Source of the DNA: Prevotella sp.
GTDB taxonomy: Bacteria > Bacteroidota > Bacteroidia > Bacteroidales > Bacteroidaceae
Length of the DNA stretch: 64,000 nt
Reading direction: 5' to 3'
Assembly: GCA_017548605.1 (NCBI GenBank)
Contig: JAFYZT010000011.1
Location: 34,306-98,305, forward strand
Part shown: piece after piece, positions 42,971 through 51,327 of the stretch
Layout of the letters: the number at the start of each line of letters is the position of its first letter
Position numbering within the stretch: the first letter of the stretch is position 1
Translations under genes and position numbers: made by a program
Notes under the pieces: generated by a model
The model's input: the letters and a program-made list of their open reading frames with translations, nothing else
Database searches by the model: none
What the model was told of the DNA's origin: nothing

Positions 42971-44012
42971 TGACGATAGTCCTGAACCAGTCTTTCATCA
43001 CTCCGGCATACTGGTGTTCCGAGTCAGATAGCAGCACGAGTACCATACTGCCATCATCAAGAGTCGGGCCGAGGCACATACCCTCGTAGTTAGCAAAAGA
43101 ACGGTTGAGCAGCGTCATCGTCGTGCGCCACTCGCAAAGCAATGATTTCCGTAACAGTACTGCCTGTGACAAAGGCTTTTCCACATCCACGGGAATGGCC
43201 TCGTCGGTGTTGACACAGTATATTTTACAGTTAGTGTATGCGCCCAGTTTTCCTTTCGGTACGTGCAATTCCCTCTCGAGGACCAGCAACCTTCCATCCG
43301 GCAGAGCCGTCATGGCACTTACTCCCATAGCGAAAGAAAACGCCGGTTTTTCGGCTATAGCCTTATCCATTACATATAGGTATTGTCCTTGCGGCATGAG
43401 GTCCGGTCCAAATGCCTGTATGCGCAGATGGTTGGCTACTCCATTCATGGCTGTCGCCTGTTCACCGTCGCCCACTATCGTGCTCTCGCTGGTAATCCAG
43501 AAGCGTCCTGTTTCCGGTTGATATGCCAACGCCTCTAATCCGCTGTTCCTCCCCGCCTTTTTGAACACTTCAGGCACATGTAGTTTCCTGCCTGTGGCAA
43601 TGCCTAAACTATTGTATTCCAATACTTGGTTATCTGACTCACAGCAGATGAAGAAAGAGCTGTCTTTCCTGACAAAAACGATGTCCTCAGGATCACGTCT
43701 TTTCACCGTCAGTGGTTGACGACCGACGTATTCCACGTTATTAATTTTCCCCGTAGCTGTTTCGATGTCGATATGAAAGCGCAAGAAAGCATCGTCAGTT
43801 TTATTGCACACCACTGCATACTCATTGCCGCCCAACCATGTCAGGCCGCTGTAATCCCCTGGCGGCACCGTCTTGGCGAACGACTGTTGTTTGTTCATAC
43901 TGACCACCGTCGGTGACTGGGCCCAAGAAGACAGGCACATTCCGACAAAAGCCGCCACCATGATGCAACACTTTGTTTTATGAAGAATACACCAAGACAT
44001 AGTCGTTTTCAA
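42960..44012 (-). CDS. Secreted phytase-like esterase domain protein
   Basis: 350 aa. The N-terminus (Lys-containing start, then MVAAFVGMCLSSWAQ) is a signal peptide; the start at 44012 overlaps the upstream gene's end by 35 bp, and a start at 44000 is equally possible. The body matches the 'esterase-like activity of phytase' beta-propeller family: 'DYSGLTWLGGNEYAVVCNK', 'DPEDIVFVRKDSSFFICCESDNQVLEYN', 'NSGLEALAYQPETGRFWITSE' and 'NYEGMCLGPTLDDGSMVLVLLSD'. It is periplasmic or surface-exposed; the substrate is unknown. It is the last gene of the tRNA-ssb-gldE unit. Confidence 0.85.
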   Translation of the reverse strand: MKTTMSWCILHKTKCCIMVAAFVGMCLSSWAQSPTVVSMNKQQSFAKTVPPGDYSGLTWLGGNEYAVVCNKTDDAFLRFHIDIETATGKINNVEYVGRQPLTVKRRDPEDIVFVRKDSSFFICCESDNQVLEYNSLGIATGRKLHVPEVFKKAGRNSGLEALAYQPETGRFWITSESTIVGDGEQATAMNGVANHLRIQAFGPDLMPQGQYLYVMDKAIAEKPAFSFAMGVSAMTALPDGRLLVLERELHVPKGKLGAYTNCKIYCVNTDEAIPVDVEKPLSQAVLLRKSLLCEWRTTMTLLNRSFANYEGMCLGPTLDDGSMVLVLLSDSEHQYAGVMKDWFRTIVIKP

Positions 44013-44598
44013 AGCGGTAATTAAGATGAACTGATTGTTGGCGCAACAAGTTGGTGAGTTGGAGAATATGGTCGTTCGGTCTCCCCTCCCTTTCCACCTT
44101 CATTTGTTGGAAAGTCAGTTTATCGCTGCTGAACAATTTATAAGCAGCTTCTTTGGCGCACCATATTACCAGTTGTTCATCAATGTCCTCGGTGGTCTCA
44201 TCGTCACGAAGGAACATGTGTGCTATTTTTGCCACCCTGTCGCTGCGGTATTCGATGTCAACCCCCACGGGATGGTCCTCAGAAAGCATCAACGCCACAT
44301 ACCCTTTGGTATGGCTGATACTGATATACCGTCCGTCGTCGAGATATGGGCATCCTGAGGCTTGGTGTTGAATGACGGGCAACTTCTCGTCCGGCGACAG
44401 GCCGTCCATCTTCATCAGCAGTGCATGTGCCGCCAATTTCTCAACGATACGTATCGTGCTACGGTACATCGTTTTCCATCGGTCATACAACACTTTTAAA
44501 GAAGGATGCAATTCGGCCAAGGTTTGTGGTTCTTCCTCGAAGCGCCACAAACCCAGCATCGAGCCATCGGCCAACTGTTCCACGGAAACAACAGGCAT
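43978..44598 (-). CDS. 4'-phosphopantetheinyl transferase superfamily protein
   Basis: 206 aa Sfp-type enzyme that transfers the phosphopantetheine arm of CoA to carrier proteins. The magnesium and CoA motifs 'SISHTKGYVALMLS', 'GVDIEY' and 'WCAKEAAYKLF' are intact. It follows gldE by 10 bp; this gene order is common in Bacteroidota and may provide holo-ACP for lipid or secondary metabolite synthesis. No carrier protein gene is near. Confidence 0.9.
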   Translation of the reverse strand: MPVVSVEQLADGSMLGLWRFEEEPQTLAELHPSLKVLYDRWKTMYRSTIRIVEKLAAHALLMKMDGLSPDEKLPVIQHQASGCPYLDDGRYISISHTKGYVALMLSEDHPVGVDIEYRSDRVAKIAHMFLRDDETTEDIDEQLVIWCAKEAAYKLFSSDKLTFQQMKVEREGRPNDHILQLTNLLRQQSVHLNYRFENDYVLVYSS

Positions 44599-44608
44599 GA
44601 TTTCCTCC

Positions 44609-45976
44609 TTATTCTTTCTCAGTGTTTTTCTCTTTCTCGCGTATCACCACTTTCACCTTTGCGATACGTCGTTCCTCCACAGAAAGCACCTCGAAGAGGA
44701 ACCTATCGTATTCAATGGTGTCGTGAACCTTTGGGAAGTCGCCGTTTATCTCGAGAATAAGTCCTGCGAGTGAGTCGGCATCCCCCTCCACCTCGTCGAA
44801 TGTCTCATCGTTGATGTCAAGGATGCGGCAGAAATCGCCTATCGTGGTTTTCCCCTCGAAAATAAACGTGTTTTTATTCAGTCGTGTGAAAGTTTTCTCT
44901 TCTTCGTCGTATTCATCATTGATTTCCCCGACAATTTCCTCAAGCACATCCTCCAAAGTGATGAGTCCAGAAGTGCCTCCGAATTCATCTACCACAATAG
45001 CCATATGAACCTTGTTGTGTTGGAAATCCTTGAGGAGGTCATCGACTTTTTTCGTTTCCGGCACGAAGAAGGGTGGCCGGATAAGTTTTTGCCACCGGAA
45101 CGTCGGTGATTTATCGATATGTGGCAGCAAGTCCTTGATATACAGAACTCCCTTGATGTTATCAGTATTATCCTGATAAACCGGTATTCGGCTGTAGTTG
45201 TTCTCAAGCACGCAGTCCATCACCTCTTTGAAAGAGCTGTTGATGTCGAGGTCGACAATGTCGCGCCGGCTTGTCATCACCTCTTTCACCGTCTCATCGC
45301 CGAAGCGTATGATGCCCCTGAGCATGCTCTGTTCATCGCGTATCTCCTCTTCGTCGGTCAGTTCAAGAGCCTGTTCGAGGTCGTCCACACTGAGCACGTG
45401 GTTTTCTCTCTGCACCACCTTTTCAGCAAGCACCCCGCTTCTGAGGAGCACCCATTCTATAGGCCAGAAGATTTTCCGCAGCACCATGATGGCCCCCACT
45501 GCCCTTCTGCAAAATTTGAGCGGGTTTTGTCTTCCATACACTTTCGGCATGATTTCACCGAAGAGCAGGAGCAGGAACGTAAGTAGAATGGTGATACAGA
45601 TAAACTGGAGTACCACAGCGTTGCCGAAATCCACCACCTTGGCGAAGACATAATTGCAGAGCATGATAATGGTGACATTGACCAAGTTGTTGGTTATCAA
45701 GATGGTGGCCAATGTACGTTCACTGTCTTCGCGCAGGATTTGAATTTTTTTGTCGGCGGGGTTTTTCTCCGGATCCAGTTCATTGAGGTCATTGGGTGAG
45801 AGACTGAAGAACGCTATCTCCGAACCGCTGGCGAATCCCGAGAACAAAAGCAACAAAGCAGCCAATGCGGCTGCTATACATACGCCTGTTGTTGGAGCCA
45901 ACAGATGTACTTCAGAGAATGACTCAACAATGGAATTGAGGTTTAACGTCAAGACACCGAGCGTTGTCATGTTCAC
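44609..45976 (-). CDS. gldE: GldE-like CNNM/CBS-domain membrane protein
   Basis: 455 aa. The N-terminal DUF21/CNNM transmembrane domain (~residues 30-185, 'GSEIAFFSLSPNDL') is followed by a CBS pair ('VMTSRRDIVDLDI...RIPVYQDNTDNIKGVLYIKDLL' and 'VDEFGGTSGLITLEDVLEEIVGEI') and a C-terminal CorC/HlyC domain (~370-450). Related proteins move Mg2+/Co2+; in gliding Bacteroidota GldE supports GldD and type IX secretion. Its start overlaps the ssb stop by 4 bp. Here gldD is missing and a phosphopantetheinyl transferase follows. Confidence 0.9.
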   Translation of the reverse strand: MNMTTLGVLTLNLNSIVESFSEVHLLAPTTGVCIAAALAALLLLFSGFASGSEIAFFSLSPNDLNELDPEKNPADKKIQILREDSERTLATILITNNLVNVTIIMLCNYVFAKVVDFGNAVVLQFICITILLTFLLLLFGEIMPKVYGRQNPLKFCRRAVGAIMVLRKIFWPIEWVLLRSGVLAEKVVQRENHVLSVDDLEQALELTDEEEIRDEQSMLRGIIRFGDETVKEVMTSRRDIVDLDINSSFKEVMDCVLENNYSRIPVYQDNTDNIKGVLYIKDLLPHIDKSPTFRWQKLIRPPFFVPETKKVDDLLKDFQHNKVHMAIVVDEFGGTSGLITLEDVLEEIVGEINDEYDEEEKTFTRLNKNTFIFEGKTTIGDFCRILDINDETFDEVEGDADSLAGLILEINGDFPKVHDTIEYDRFLFEVLSVEERRIAKVKVVIREKEKNTEKE

Positions 45977-46323
45977 TTTTCGGTGTTATCTTGAGGTTTT
46001 GGCGACAACAGTTCCATGTTTTCGCCATATATTTCGGTGACAAATCGTTTTTGTCCCCTTTGGTCATCGTAGGTCCTATATTTTATTCTCCCTTCGATAT
46101 ACAACTTGTCACCTTTATGTACATATTTCTCGGCAATCTTCGCCAAGCTCTTGAAGAGAACGATATTGTGCCAATCCGTTCTTTCAGGAACCTGTGTGCC
46201 ATTTTGCAGGGTGTATCCCCTTTCCGTTGTAGCAAGCGGGAAAGTAGCCATGGCCTGGTCAGTATCATAATACCTGACCTCGGGTTCTTTTCCCACGTTT
46301 CCTATCAGCATTACTTTATTCAT
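45973..46323 (-). CDS. ssb: Single-stranded DNA-binding protein
   Basis: 116 aa OB-fold protein, short for an SSB (E. coli 178) and ending in 'SPKPQDNTEK' without the acidic DDDIPF-type tip. OB motif 'MNKVMLIGNVGKEPEVRYYD', and 'KGDKLYIEGRIKYRTYDD' are typical. A short tail-less SSB next to gldE is common in Bacteroidales and is often a second SSB. Overlaps gldE by 4 bp. Confidence 0.92.
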   Translation of the reverse strand: MNKVMLIGNVGKEPEVRYYDTDQAMATFPLATTERGYTLQNGTQVPERTDWHNIVLFKSLAKIAEKYVHKGDKLYIEGRIKYRTYDDQRGQKRFVTEIYGENMELLSPKPQDNTEK

Positions 46324-46348
46324 ATTAGGGTAGTAGTTTTATCGGGAA

Positions 46349-46891
46349 TTATTTCCACATTCCCAGATATTTGAATTTAAAGTTTTTTCCTTTTGCCGAC
46401 GGGAATTGACTTCTGTGGTCAACGCGCGCACTGAGATGTTCAACGATTCTGTTATAACAGTCAAGACCCGAGAGAGCCTTACATTGAGCTACAAACCGAG
46501 TATCGCGGTATTCATGTTTTCCCGTAGAGGGTACGAGTACCACCCGTTTAAAGTCAAGAATCCCTTCATACCATCCAGCCTTTTCCTCGTTGAGTCGTGA
46601 CATAGCTGTCGGTGTATCGCGCCGTTCGGTGTTATTATTGTTTGACCGCAGTGCTTTCTTCTGTTTGAAGTCGAGCATGGTAGCAGCTTCCGTCTTGATA
46701 ACAATGAAATAGACGCGTGGTCTTACTTTGTAACGTTTGGGGTAATATACGTCGCTTTCAGCGTATTCACGGATGTCCTGCTCAAGATCCGGGTTCATTC
46801 CAATCTCGGGTATGGAGCACAAGAAATCGATAGCCTCATCGGCGGAATACACCAAAGTTTCCCTGTCGAAGTATCTGAGATATAAGTTCAT
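46349..46891 (-). CDS. Conserved protein of unknown function downstream of tRNAs
   Basis: 180 aa from the ATG at 46891 (MNLYLRYFDRETLVYSADEAID), chosen because the frame further upstream only reads through tRNA-Gly. Soluble, basic C-terminal half ('AKGKNFKFKYLGMWK'). I recognise it as a conserved Bacteroidales protein of unknown function. It starts 34 bp after the mature tRNA-Gly and ends 25 bp before ssb, so it is most likely transcribed with both. Confidence 0.75.
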   Translation of the reverse strand: MNLYLRYFDRETLVYSADEAIDFLCSIPEIGMNPDLEQDIREYAESDVYYPKRYKVRPRVYFIVIKTEAATMLDFKQKKALRSNNNNTERRDTPTAMSRLNEEKAGWYEGILDFKRVVLVPSTGKHEYRDTRFVAQCKALSGLDCYNRIVEHLSARVDHRSQFPSAKGKNFKFKYLGMWK

Positions 46892-46925
46892 TAAATGGAA
46901 GATTTGTGTTTTTATCCTAAAACAG

Positions 46926-46998
<73 letters not shown>

Positions 46999-47056
46999 AA
47001 CGAAATGTAATATTGAGAACAGCAACAACGGTGGTTGTTCTCGACAATTGTTTTTG

Positions 47057-47140
47057 TGAAGAGGAGGAGACTCGAACTCCCACGTCGCAATTGACACTAC
47101 CCCCTCAAAGTAGCGCGTCTACCAATTCCGCCACCTCTCC
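47057..47140 (-). tRNA. tRNA-Leu (GAG anticodon)
   Basis: 84 nt class II tRNA with long variable arm. Minus strand GGAGAGGTGGCGGAATTGGT..., anticodon stem CTACT/GGTAG, loop TTGAGGG, so anticodon GAG. Confidence 0.94.
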
Positions 47141-47165
47141 AACAAAAACCATTCTAAATAAAAAG

Positions 47166-47247
47166 TGCCCAGAACAGGACTCGAACCTGCACACCTCTCG
47201 GCACACGCACCTGAAACGTGCGCGTCTACCAATTCCGCCACCTGGGC
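47166..47247 (-). tRNA. tRNA-Leu (CAG anticodon)
   Basis: 82 nt class II tRNA. Minus strand GCCCAGGTGGCGGAATTGGT..., anticodon stem CACGT/GCGTG, loop TTCAGGT, so anticodon CAG. Confidence 0.93.
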
Positions 47248-47283
47248 CAGTCATAAAGACGTTGGTATTTATTCAGAATGTTG

Positions 47284-47356
<73 letters not shown>

Positions 47357-47397
47357 AAAAAACCCTTTTTGAGGGTGCGTTTCTCTAAACGCGGTTG

Positions 47398-47428
47398 CAA
47401 AGGTAACGCTTTTTTTGGAACTGACAAA
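47398..47428 (-). promoter_or_regulatory. Promoter of the tRNA cluster
   Basis: On the minus strand TTTG (47425-47428), 19-bp spacer, TACCTTTG (47398-47405), about 42 bp before the first tRNA. It may also drive the downstream protein genes to 42960. Confidence 0.8.
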
Positions 47429-47587
47429 CTTTTGTGGGATTTTTTTGAAAAAAATGTTTGGGGGTATGATATTCTATTTTTGACATAGGAACTCTAAGTT
47501 TGCTGCGTCTAAGAATAATATGTTTTTTTGCTTGGTAAGGCTCGATTCCCCTAAGAATAATAAGGAGGGATGAGTGACGAATGGATT

Positions 47588-47669
47588 CCCATCCCATCCC
47601 AGGGGAGGAGGCAGGGGTGGGGTCAGTGATGAGCGATCCCGTGCGGGCGGATTTGCAATCCGACCGCAC
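47588..47669. repeat. Palindromic repeat inside the truncated gpG gene
   Basis: Contains ATCCCAGGGGAGGAGGCAG and the inverted repeat GTGCGG-gc-GGATTTGCAATCC-ga-CCGCAC (47641-47669). It replaces the expected end of the gpG reading frame. Confidence 0.7.
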
Positions 47670-48049
47670 CCCTTTCCTCCGTCCGAAGTTTCCTGCAGCC
47701 TCGTATGCCTTTGCGCGGAAGAATCGTTTCATGCGTTGTGTGACGACGATTTCGCCACCCTCATTATGTATGGCCGCGTAGGGTTCTGTAGAGAAGAACT
47801 CAATGTGCGCGTCAGCCACTCGCGATTGTATGCTACGCCGCAGCCTTCCCGTATCGGTGAGTATGGCCCTTCCCTCGTTCCTCACCGGCGACTTCCGCCG
47901 CTGCCAAGCCTCGGAGAAGAAGGCCTGTCGCTCGAAGTTCCGGTCGAACTCGTCGGTGAGCTCTACCTGAATGTCGCGTAGGATGGTTTTGATGATCGGC
48001 TGGATATTTTCAGTCATTTTGTTGTATTTTTGCAGTAAAAAAATCAGTT

Positions 48050-48484
48050 ATGACTATTATATCCAACTCCGAAGACAGCAAAACAACATTTCTCGAGCTA
48101 ATAAATCAGAGAAGAGCTTTGAACAACGAACTGTCAGTTGTGCTTCGCCATTACACAGGCATATCGTCCACTCTACTTGCTCTATTGGCTGTGTTTGGTG
48201 ATATAGCTTCGTTTTCCCTTCCAGTAAGGATTCTGATTTCAGCGAGTATGACGTGTTTACTTTCATCTGTTCTGTCGGGAGTGTGGTGCTGTATGGCAGT
48301 TTATCTAACACGCGAAAGAGCCATGGGAAGAGTTCTCGAACAGCTGAGGACGAAAGCCGGAAATGCTCAAGGGTCAGTATCTCCCCCTTTCGGATTCTCC
48401 TTTTTTGTGCGATTCTGCCCCACCATGTTGTGCTTGGGCGTTCTATTCTTATGGCTGAGCGCCATGTTTTTGTTGTTTTTTTAA
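48050..48484 (+). CDS. Small membrane protein inserted in prophage, opposite orientation
   Basis: 144 aa. Two membrane-helix hairpins are predicted (about 36-80 and 117-144) around a basic loop ('YLTRERAMGRVLEQLRTKAG'). It starts 18 bp after a TATTTTTG promoter box (48025-48032) and is transcribed against gpF and gpG, between which it lies. No family recognised. Position and orientation are those of a phage moron; an immunity role for the neighbouring gpF C-terminal domain is possible but unproven. Its stop codon is inside the 71-bp repeat. A minus-strand frame over the same DNA lacks protein-like features. Confidence 0.65.
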   Translation: MTIISNSEDSKTTFLELINQRRALNNELSVVLRHYTGISSTLLALLAVFGDIASFSLPVRILISASMTCLLSSVLSGVWCCMAVYLTRERAMGRVLEQLRTKAGNAQGSVSPPFGFSFFVRFCPTMLCLGVLFLWLSAMFLLFF

Positions 48485-48546
48485 TGCTTTCTTCCATTTT
48501 TATGTGTTTTTTATTTGGAAGTTAAAATATTTTGTTTATCTTTGCA
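48477..48546 (+). repeat. 71-bp promoter-bearing repeat, copy 1
   Basis: Begins TTTTTTAATGCTTTCTTCCA and ends GTTTATCTTTGCAG. Near-identical to 51323-51393. It lies 82 bp beyond the stop codon of the first gpF-fusion gene. Confidence 0.88.
48514..48544 (+). promoter_or_regulatory. Promoter facing into the 3' end of the first gpF-fusion gene
   Basis: TTTG (48514-48517), 19-bp spacer, TATCTTTG (48537-48544). A transcript from about 48551 would run antisense into the toxin-like end of the gene at 48628-49854. No good coding sequence follows. Confidence 0.7.
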
Positions 48547-48627
48547 GACAAATAAAGGCGTTTTTCAAGTTATCCCACGTCCATGCTTAGCATGAGACAC
48601 ACTGGGGAGGTGACGGAAATAACGCTT

Positions 48628-49854
48628 TTATTTTTTATATATTCTTATAATGTGCATGAAATTGCCATCCCTGTTGCATCTGACCTTCATTTCCACCCGA
48701 TAGCAGTCGTCTATATATTCATAAACCCTGAATATTTGTCCAGGATGGTCTGAGGTCGGTTCGTTTGGATTTGTCAGTTCCGCATCAACGATTAACTCGT
48801 GGGCTTTTTTTGCATAGGCCAATTTCAAAGAATAAAGAATATCCTCTTGATGCTTGTTTATAGTCTCATCATAAAAATTTCTATTGATAATTACCCTTAT
48901 CCCATCTTTCGTATCTCTTTCAAAACGTCTCGCAGGGAACTTTCCATCCATAACGTGCGGCAGTTCCTGTTTATACCAGTTTGTCAAATCCCTTTGAGCT
49001 CTCCTTACTTGTGAACGTGTGCTCGGCGATGGTTCTTTATCCTTTTCCATTTGATGGATTAGACGACATGCAGCACATAGTTCATTGTCTGGGATGAATG
49101 TGCGTGATAGGCTTAATGGGCTTTCTGAACCGTTTCCTTTTGCGATGTCACAGTCCCGGCAGCGCTTGATGGTGTAGGGGTTGTAGTCCGGCATCGTCTT
49201 TTGTTCTATGCCAGGATTGAAATGGAAGATGGAAGCCCCCGCAGGGGAGGTGCCAAGTGCCTCTTCTCCGAGTGCCATTGCCTCGTCGTGGGGTGTCTCT
49301 GGGTACTTTGACTTGCGAACCTGGACCACCGTGCATCGGCAGTTCCATCCGTTGGGCGGGTAGTAGTCTGCCCAGAACGTGTCCGACGGCGGCAGCGTTA
49401 TGCCGTGGAGCGCGGCGTGTTCCTCGCGCACGCGGTCGTCCTGTGCCGTGCGGTACTGGAGGTTGTATCGGTCGCCGTCTTTCTGGAACTCCTCCCACTT
49501 GGCGGCCATGGCGGCCGATGCCTGCACGAAGTTGTACTCTGCCCGGAGGTAGTTCTGGTTGTAGGTGCGGTCAATCTTTTGAACGTCCTTCAAAAACTGT
49601 TCGAACGGCTTTCTATTGCCGTTCTCGTCGATGAGCGAGGGGAACGCCTCGTTGAGTTCGTGGAACGTCTTGATGCCGGAGAAGATGTAGTCGGAGCGTT
49701 GCAGCCGCTGGCGCATGCTGTCGGACATGGTGACCTGCCGGAATCCGGAATCAAGTGCTGCAGCATGTGCGTTGATGAAGTCCTGAGCCGGCTGTTCTGT
49801 GATGATGCCGATACGCAGGTGGGACCCTTCCTCCTGGTAGAGTGCGCTCATCAT
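48628..49854 (-). CDS. Phage minor head protein (Mu gpF-like) with nuclease/toxin-like C-terminal domain
   Basis: 408 aa from the ATG at 49854; homology-like sequence (SPSDYLGLHERYAQ) extends upstream to about 49975 without an ATG, so the true start is probably lost or non-ATG. Residues ~140-215 are the gpF core ('REEHAALHGITLPPSDTFW', 'YYPPNGWNCRCTV'). A Cys motif (CRDCD...NELCAACR, ~220-260) links to a C-terminal domain (~285-408) ending 'VEMKVRCNRDGNFMHIIRIYKK' (cut to motif CNRDGNFMHIIRIYK). That end resembles the phage Barnase/EndoU/ColicinE5/RelE-like (PBECR) nuclease domains known to be fused to gpF proteins; the match is by eye. Confidence 0.75.
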   Translation of the reverse strand: MMSALYQEEGSHLRIGIITEQPAQDFINAHAAALDSGFRQVTMSDSMRQRLQRSDYIFSGIKTFHELNEAFPSLIDENGNRKPFEQFLKDVQKIDRTYNQNYLRAEYNFVQASAAMAAKWEEFQKDGDRYNLQYRTAQDDRVREEHAALHGITLPPSDTFWADYYPPNGWNCRCTVVQVRKSKYPETPHDEAMALGEEALGTSPAGASIFHFNPGIEQKTMPDYNPYTIKRCRDCDIAKGNGSESPLSLSRTFIPDNELCAACRLIHQMEKDKEPSPSTRSQVRRAQRDLTNWYKQELPHVMDGKFPARRFERDTKDGIRVIINRNFYDETINKHQEDILYSLKLAYAKKAHELIVDAELTNPNEPTSDHPGQIFRVYEYIDDCYRVEMKVRCNRDGNFMHIIRIYKK

Positions 49855-49979
49855 TCCGTTGAAGAGCCGTGACAGTTCCTGGCGTATCTCGTCTTCACGG
49901 CTGAAGGTGACGACGGGGAAACCGCTGTCCGCGAGAATTTGGGCATATCGTTCGTGGAGCCCCAGGTAGTCACTGGGGC

Positions 49980-50813
49980 TCAGTCGAAAAAAGGGTGTTG
50001 GTCGTTTGGGAGTCTGGGCTCCCTCCCTTGGGGAGGGCCGGGGTGGGTTCTTTCACTCCCTCCCTTTGGGAGGGCAGGGGGTGGGTTTCCCCTACGCTCC
50101 CCTACCGGCATGTTGTATTTCTCCTCGAAGTAGGCGGGGTCCACCTCGTAGTTGTTCAGCACCATCTGCTCGTAGGCCACCTGCTGCTCCGGCGTGTAGT
50201 CCGTGGAGTAGTCCCAGTCGAAGCGTATGCCTTGGAGCGGGAAGCCGTGACGGATCATGCGCGGGATGAGCTGGTTGTTCACCATGTCGCGCAGCATGTC
50301 GCAGTCGGCCTCTACGATGTTCTGGAACACCTCGAGGTGGGTTTGTGACTGTGAGAGGCTGGAGCCGTCCTCGAGTGTCATGGTCTGCCCGATGATGAGT
50401 TTGGAGAGTTCCGAGTTGGCCCGTTCGATGCGTCGGTCATATACGTTGAAAGCATCGCCTTTTGAAGACTCGACAACCTCTATTTCCGTACCTTGCTGGA
50501 AGATGCCCCAGCCCTCGGTACCCATGTCGTTCATCATCTTCTCCATCTTCGCCAGTTCCTTGTCATCGCGTGAGGTTGTCCTGGCTATGCGCATGGGCAT
50601 TCCGAAGATTTCGGCGAAGGTGTCCCAGAAGGCGAGTGCGTTTTTCTTGGGAATGGTCTGTGTGGCCGCTTTCAGGTAAAGACCGAGGCTGTCGGGCTGC
50701 CCCACCTCGATGAGCCAGTCAGAGAACGGGGGCTCATGGTAGTCGATGCCGGAGTGCCAGTCCTGGCCCAGGTCGGTGATGACACGGTGATATTCCGGAA
50801 TGACATGCTTACG
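49980..50813 (-). pseudogene. Phage portal protein (Mu gp29-like, DUF935), both ends damaged
   Basis: Portal homology starts abruptly at 'PRKHVIPEYHRVITDLGQDW' (50813) and runs through 'LAFWDTFAEIFGMPMRI', 'SSKGDAFNVYDRRIERANSELSK' (cut), 'TMTLEDGSSLSQSQTHLEVF' to 'EEKYNMPVGE'. The N-terminal half is missing: the DNA upstream belongs to another head gene. The end ('NPPPALPKGGSERTHPGPPQ') is translated from two CCCTCCC/GGGAGGG palindromes at 50022-50098. The portal normally feeds DNA into the capsid; this copy cannot be functional. Confidence 0.82.
50022..50098. repeat. Double CCCTCCC/GGGAGGG palindrome at the portal/gpF junction
   Basis: Two copies of CTCCCTCCCTTGGGGAGGG / CTCCCTCCCTTTGGGAGGG separated by a GGGTGGGTT linker. 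They lie where the portal frame ends and the gpF frame should begin. Confidence 0.78.
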
Positions 50814-51172
50814 GGGTATGCGTTGGCGATATAGGGGTGTGAGTCGGCGAAGAGCTTTGCGTCGATGCCTGGGTTGCTGTCGAGTCCGGGCTGTGGTTGT
50901 GACCCGACGGTGGAACCGCTGGGCACACTCGTTGGCGGTTCGTCGGTGGATCGGAGGTCGCACTTGCAGTTCCATCGGTCGCCTGGCCGGTGTTGGTTCC
51001 AGAAGTCGTGCGCTATAGGTAGGATGGTGTTCCAGAAGGGCTGGTGATCAGCTCTCGCGTCTGCTTGTCTTGGTTGGTGCCGTCAGCGGAGTTGTTGCCG
51101 CTGTGGCCAGTCTTTTGTCTCTCCTGCTTTAGAAGTTCGTTGAAAGTGATGGAAAATGTGTGTAGTTGCCAT
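50814..51172 (-). pseudogene. Fragment of a second type of phage minor head protein
   Basis: The minus strand encodes 'FSITFNELLKQERQKTG' and 'TRELITSP', then after a one-base frame loss at about 51035-51042 'FWNTILPIAHDFWNQHRPGD', 'RWNCKCDLRSTDEPPT' and 'GLDSNPGIDAKLFADSHPYI', stopping at 50814 where portal sequence begins. The WNCKC motif marks a gpF-type head protein, but of a different subfamily from the two gpF cores nearby (NGWNCRC). It is thus a frameshifted, truncated gene fused to the portal fragment. Confidence 0.7.
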
Positions 51173-51207
51173 TTTCTGAATTTTTTCTGTTTTTTTCTTT
51201 CATTTTG

Positions 51208-51238
51208 TTTGGAGGTTAGGGATTTTTTTGTATCTTTG
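51208..51238 (+). promoter_or_regulatory. Promoter of candidate small RNA
   Basis: TTTG (51208-51211), 19-bp spacer, TATCTTTG (51231-51238). The core (TTTGGAGGTTAGGG...TATCTTTGCAG) resembles the promoters in the 71-bp repeats. Confidence 0.72.
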
Positions 51239-51243
51239 CAGTG

Positions 51244-51327
51244 TCCTTTGTGACTACCCGCTGAGTATGCGTGGGGGTTATGAACCTTATCGTCACGCCC
51301 CAGAAGCCATCTTTCGATGGCTTTTTT
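51244..51327 (+). ncRNA. Candidate small RNA in the prophage
   Basis: Downstream of a full promoter lie about 85 nt without a convincing reading frame, able to form a GCGTG/CACGC stem, ending in the intrinsic terminator GCCATC-TTTC-GATGGC-TTTTTT (51307-51327). It lies between phage gene fragments and directly before the second 71-bp repeat. Function unknown. Confidence 0.5.

Larger units (their letters stand above)
47385..48017 (-). pseudogene. Phage virion morphogenesis (Mu gpG-like) gene, 3' end lost
   Basis: The first ~105 codons match phage tail-completion/virion morphogenesis proteins: 'EAWQRRKSP', 'ILTDTGRLRRSI', 'SIEFFSTEPYAAIHNEGG'-like with 'VVTQRMKRFF'. After 'AYEAAGNFG' the frame runs into a palindromic repeat (47588-47669) and then bacterial intergenic DNA including the tRNA promoter, so the C-terminal half is gone and ~100 unrelated residues are read to the stop at 47385. 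It follows gpF in Mu-like phages, as here. Confidence 0.82.

Noticed and set aside
48057-48497. Minus-strand open frame of 146 codons (starting MEESIKK)
   Set aside because: Its start comes from the 71-bp repeat and it is the shadow of the plus-strand membrane protein, which has a promoter and real helices.
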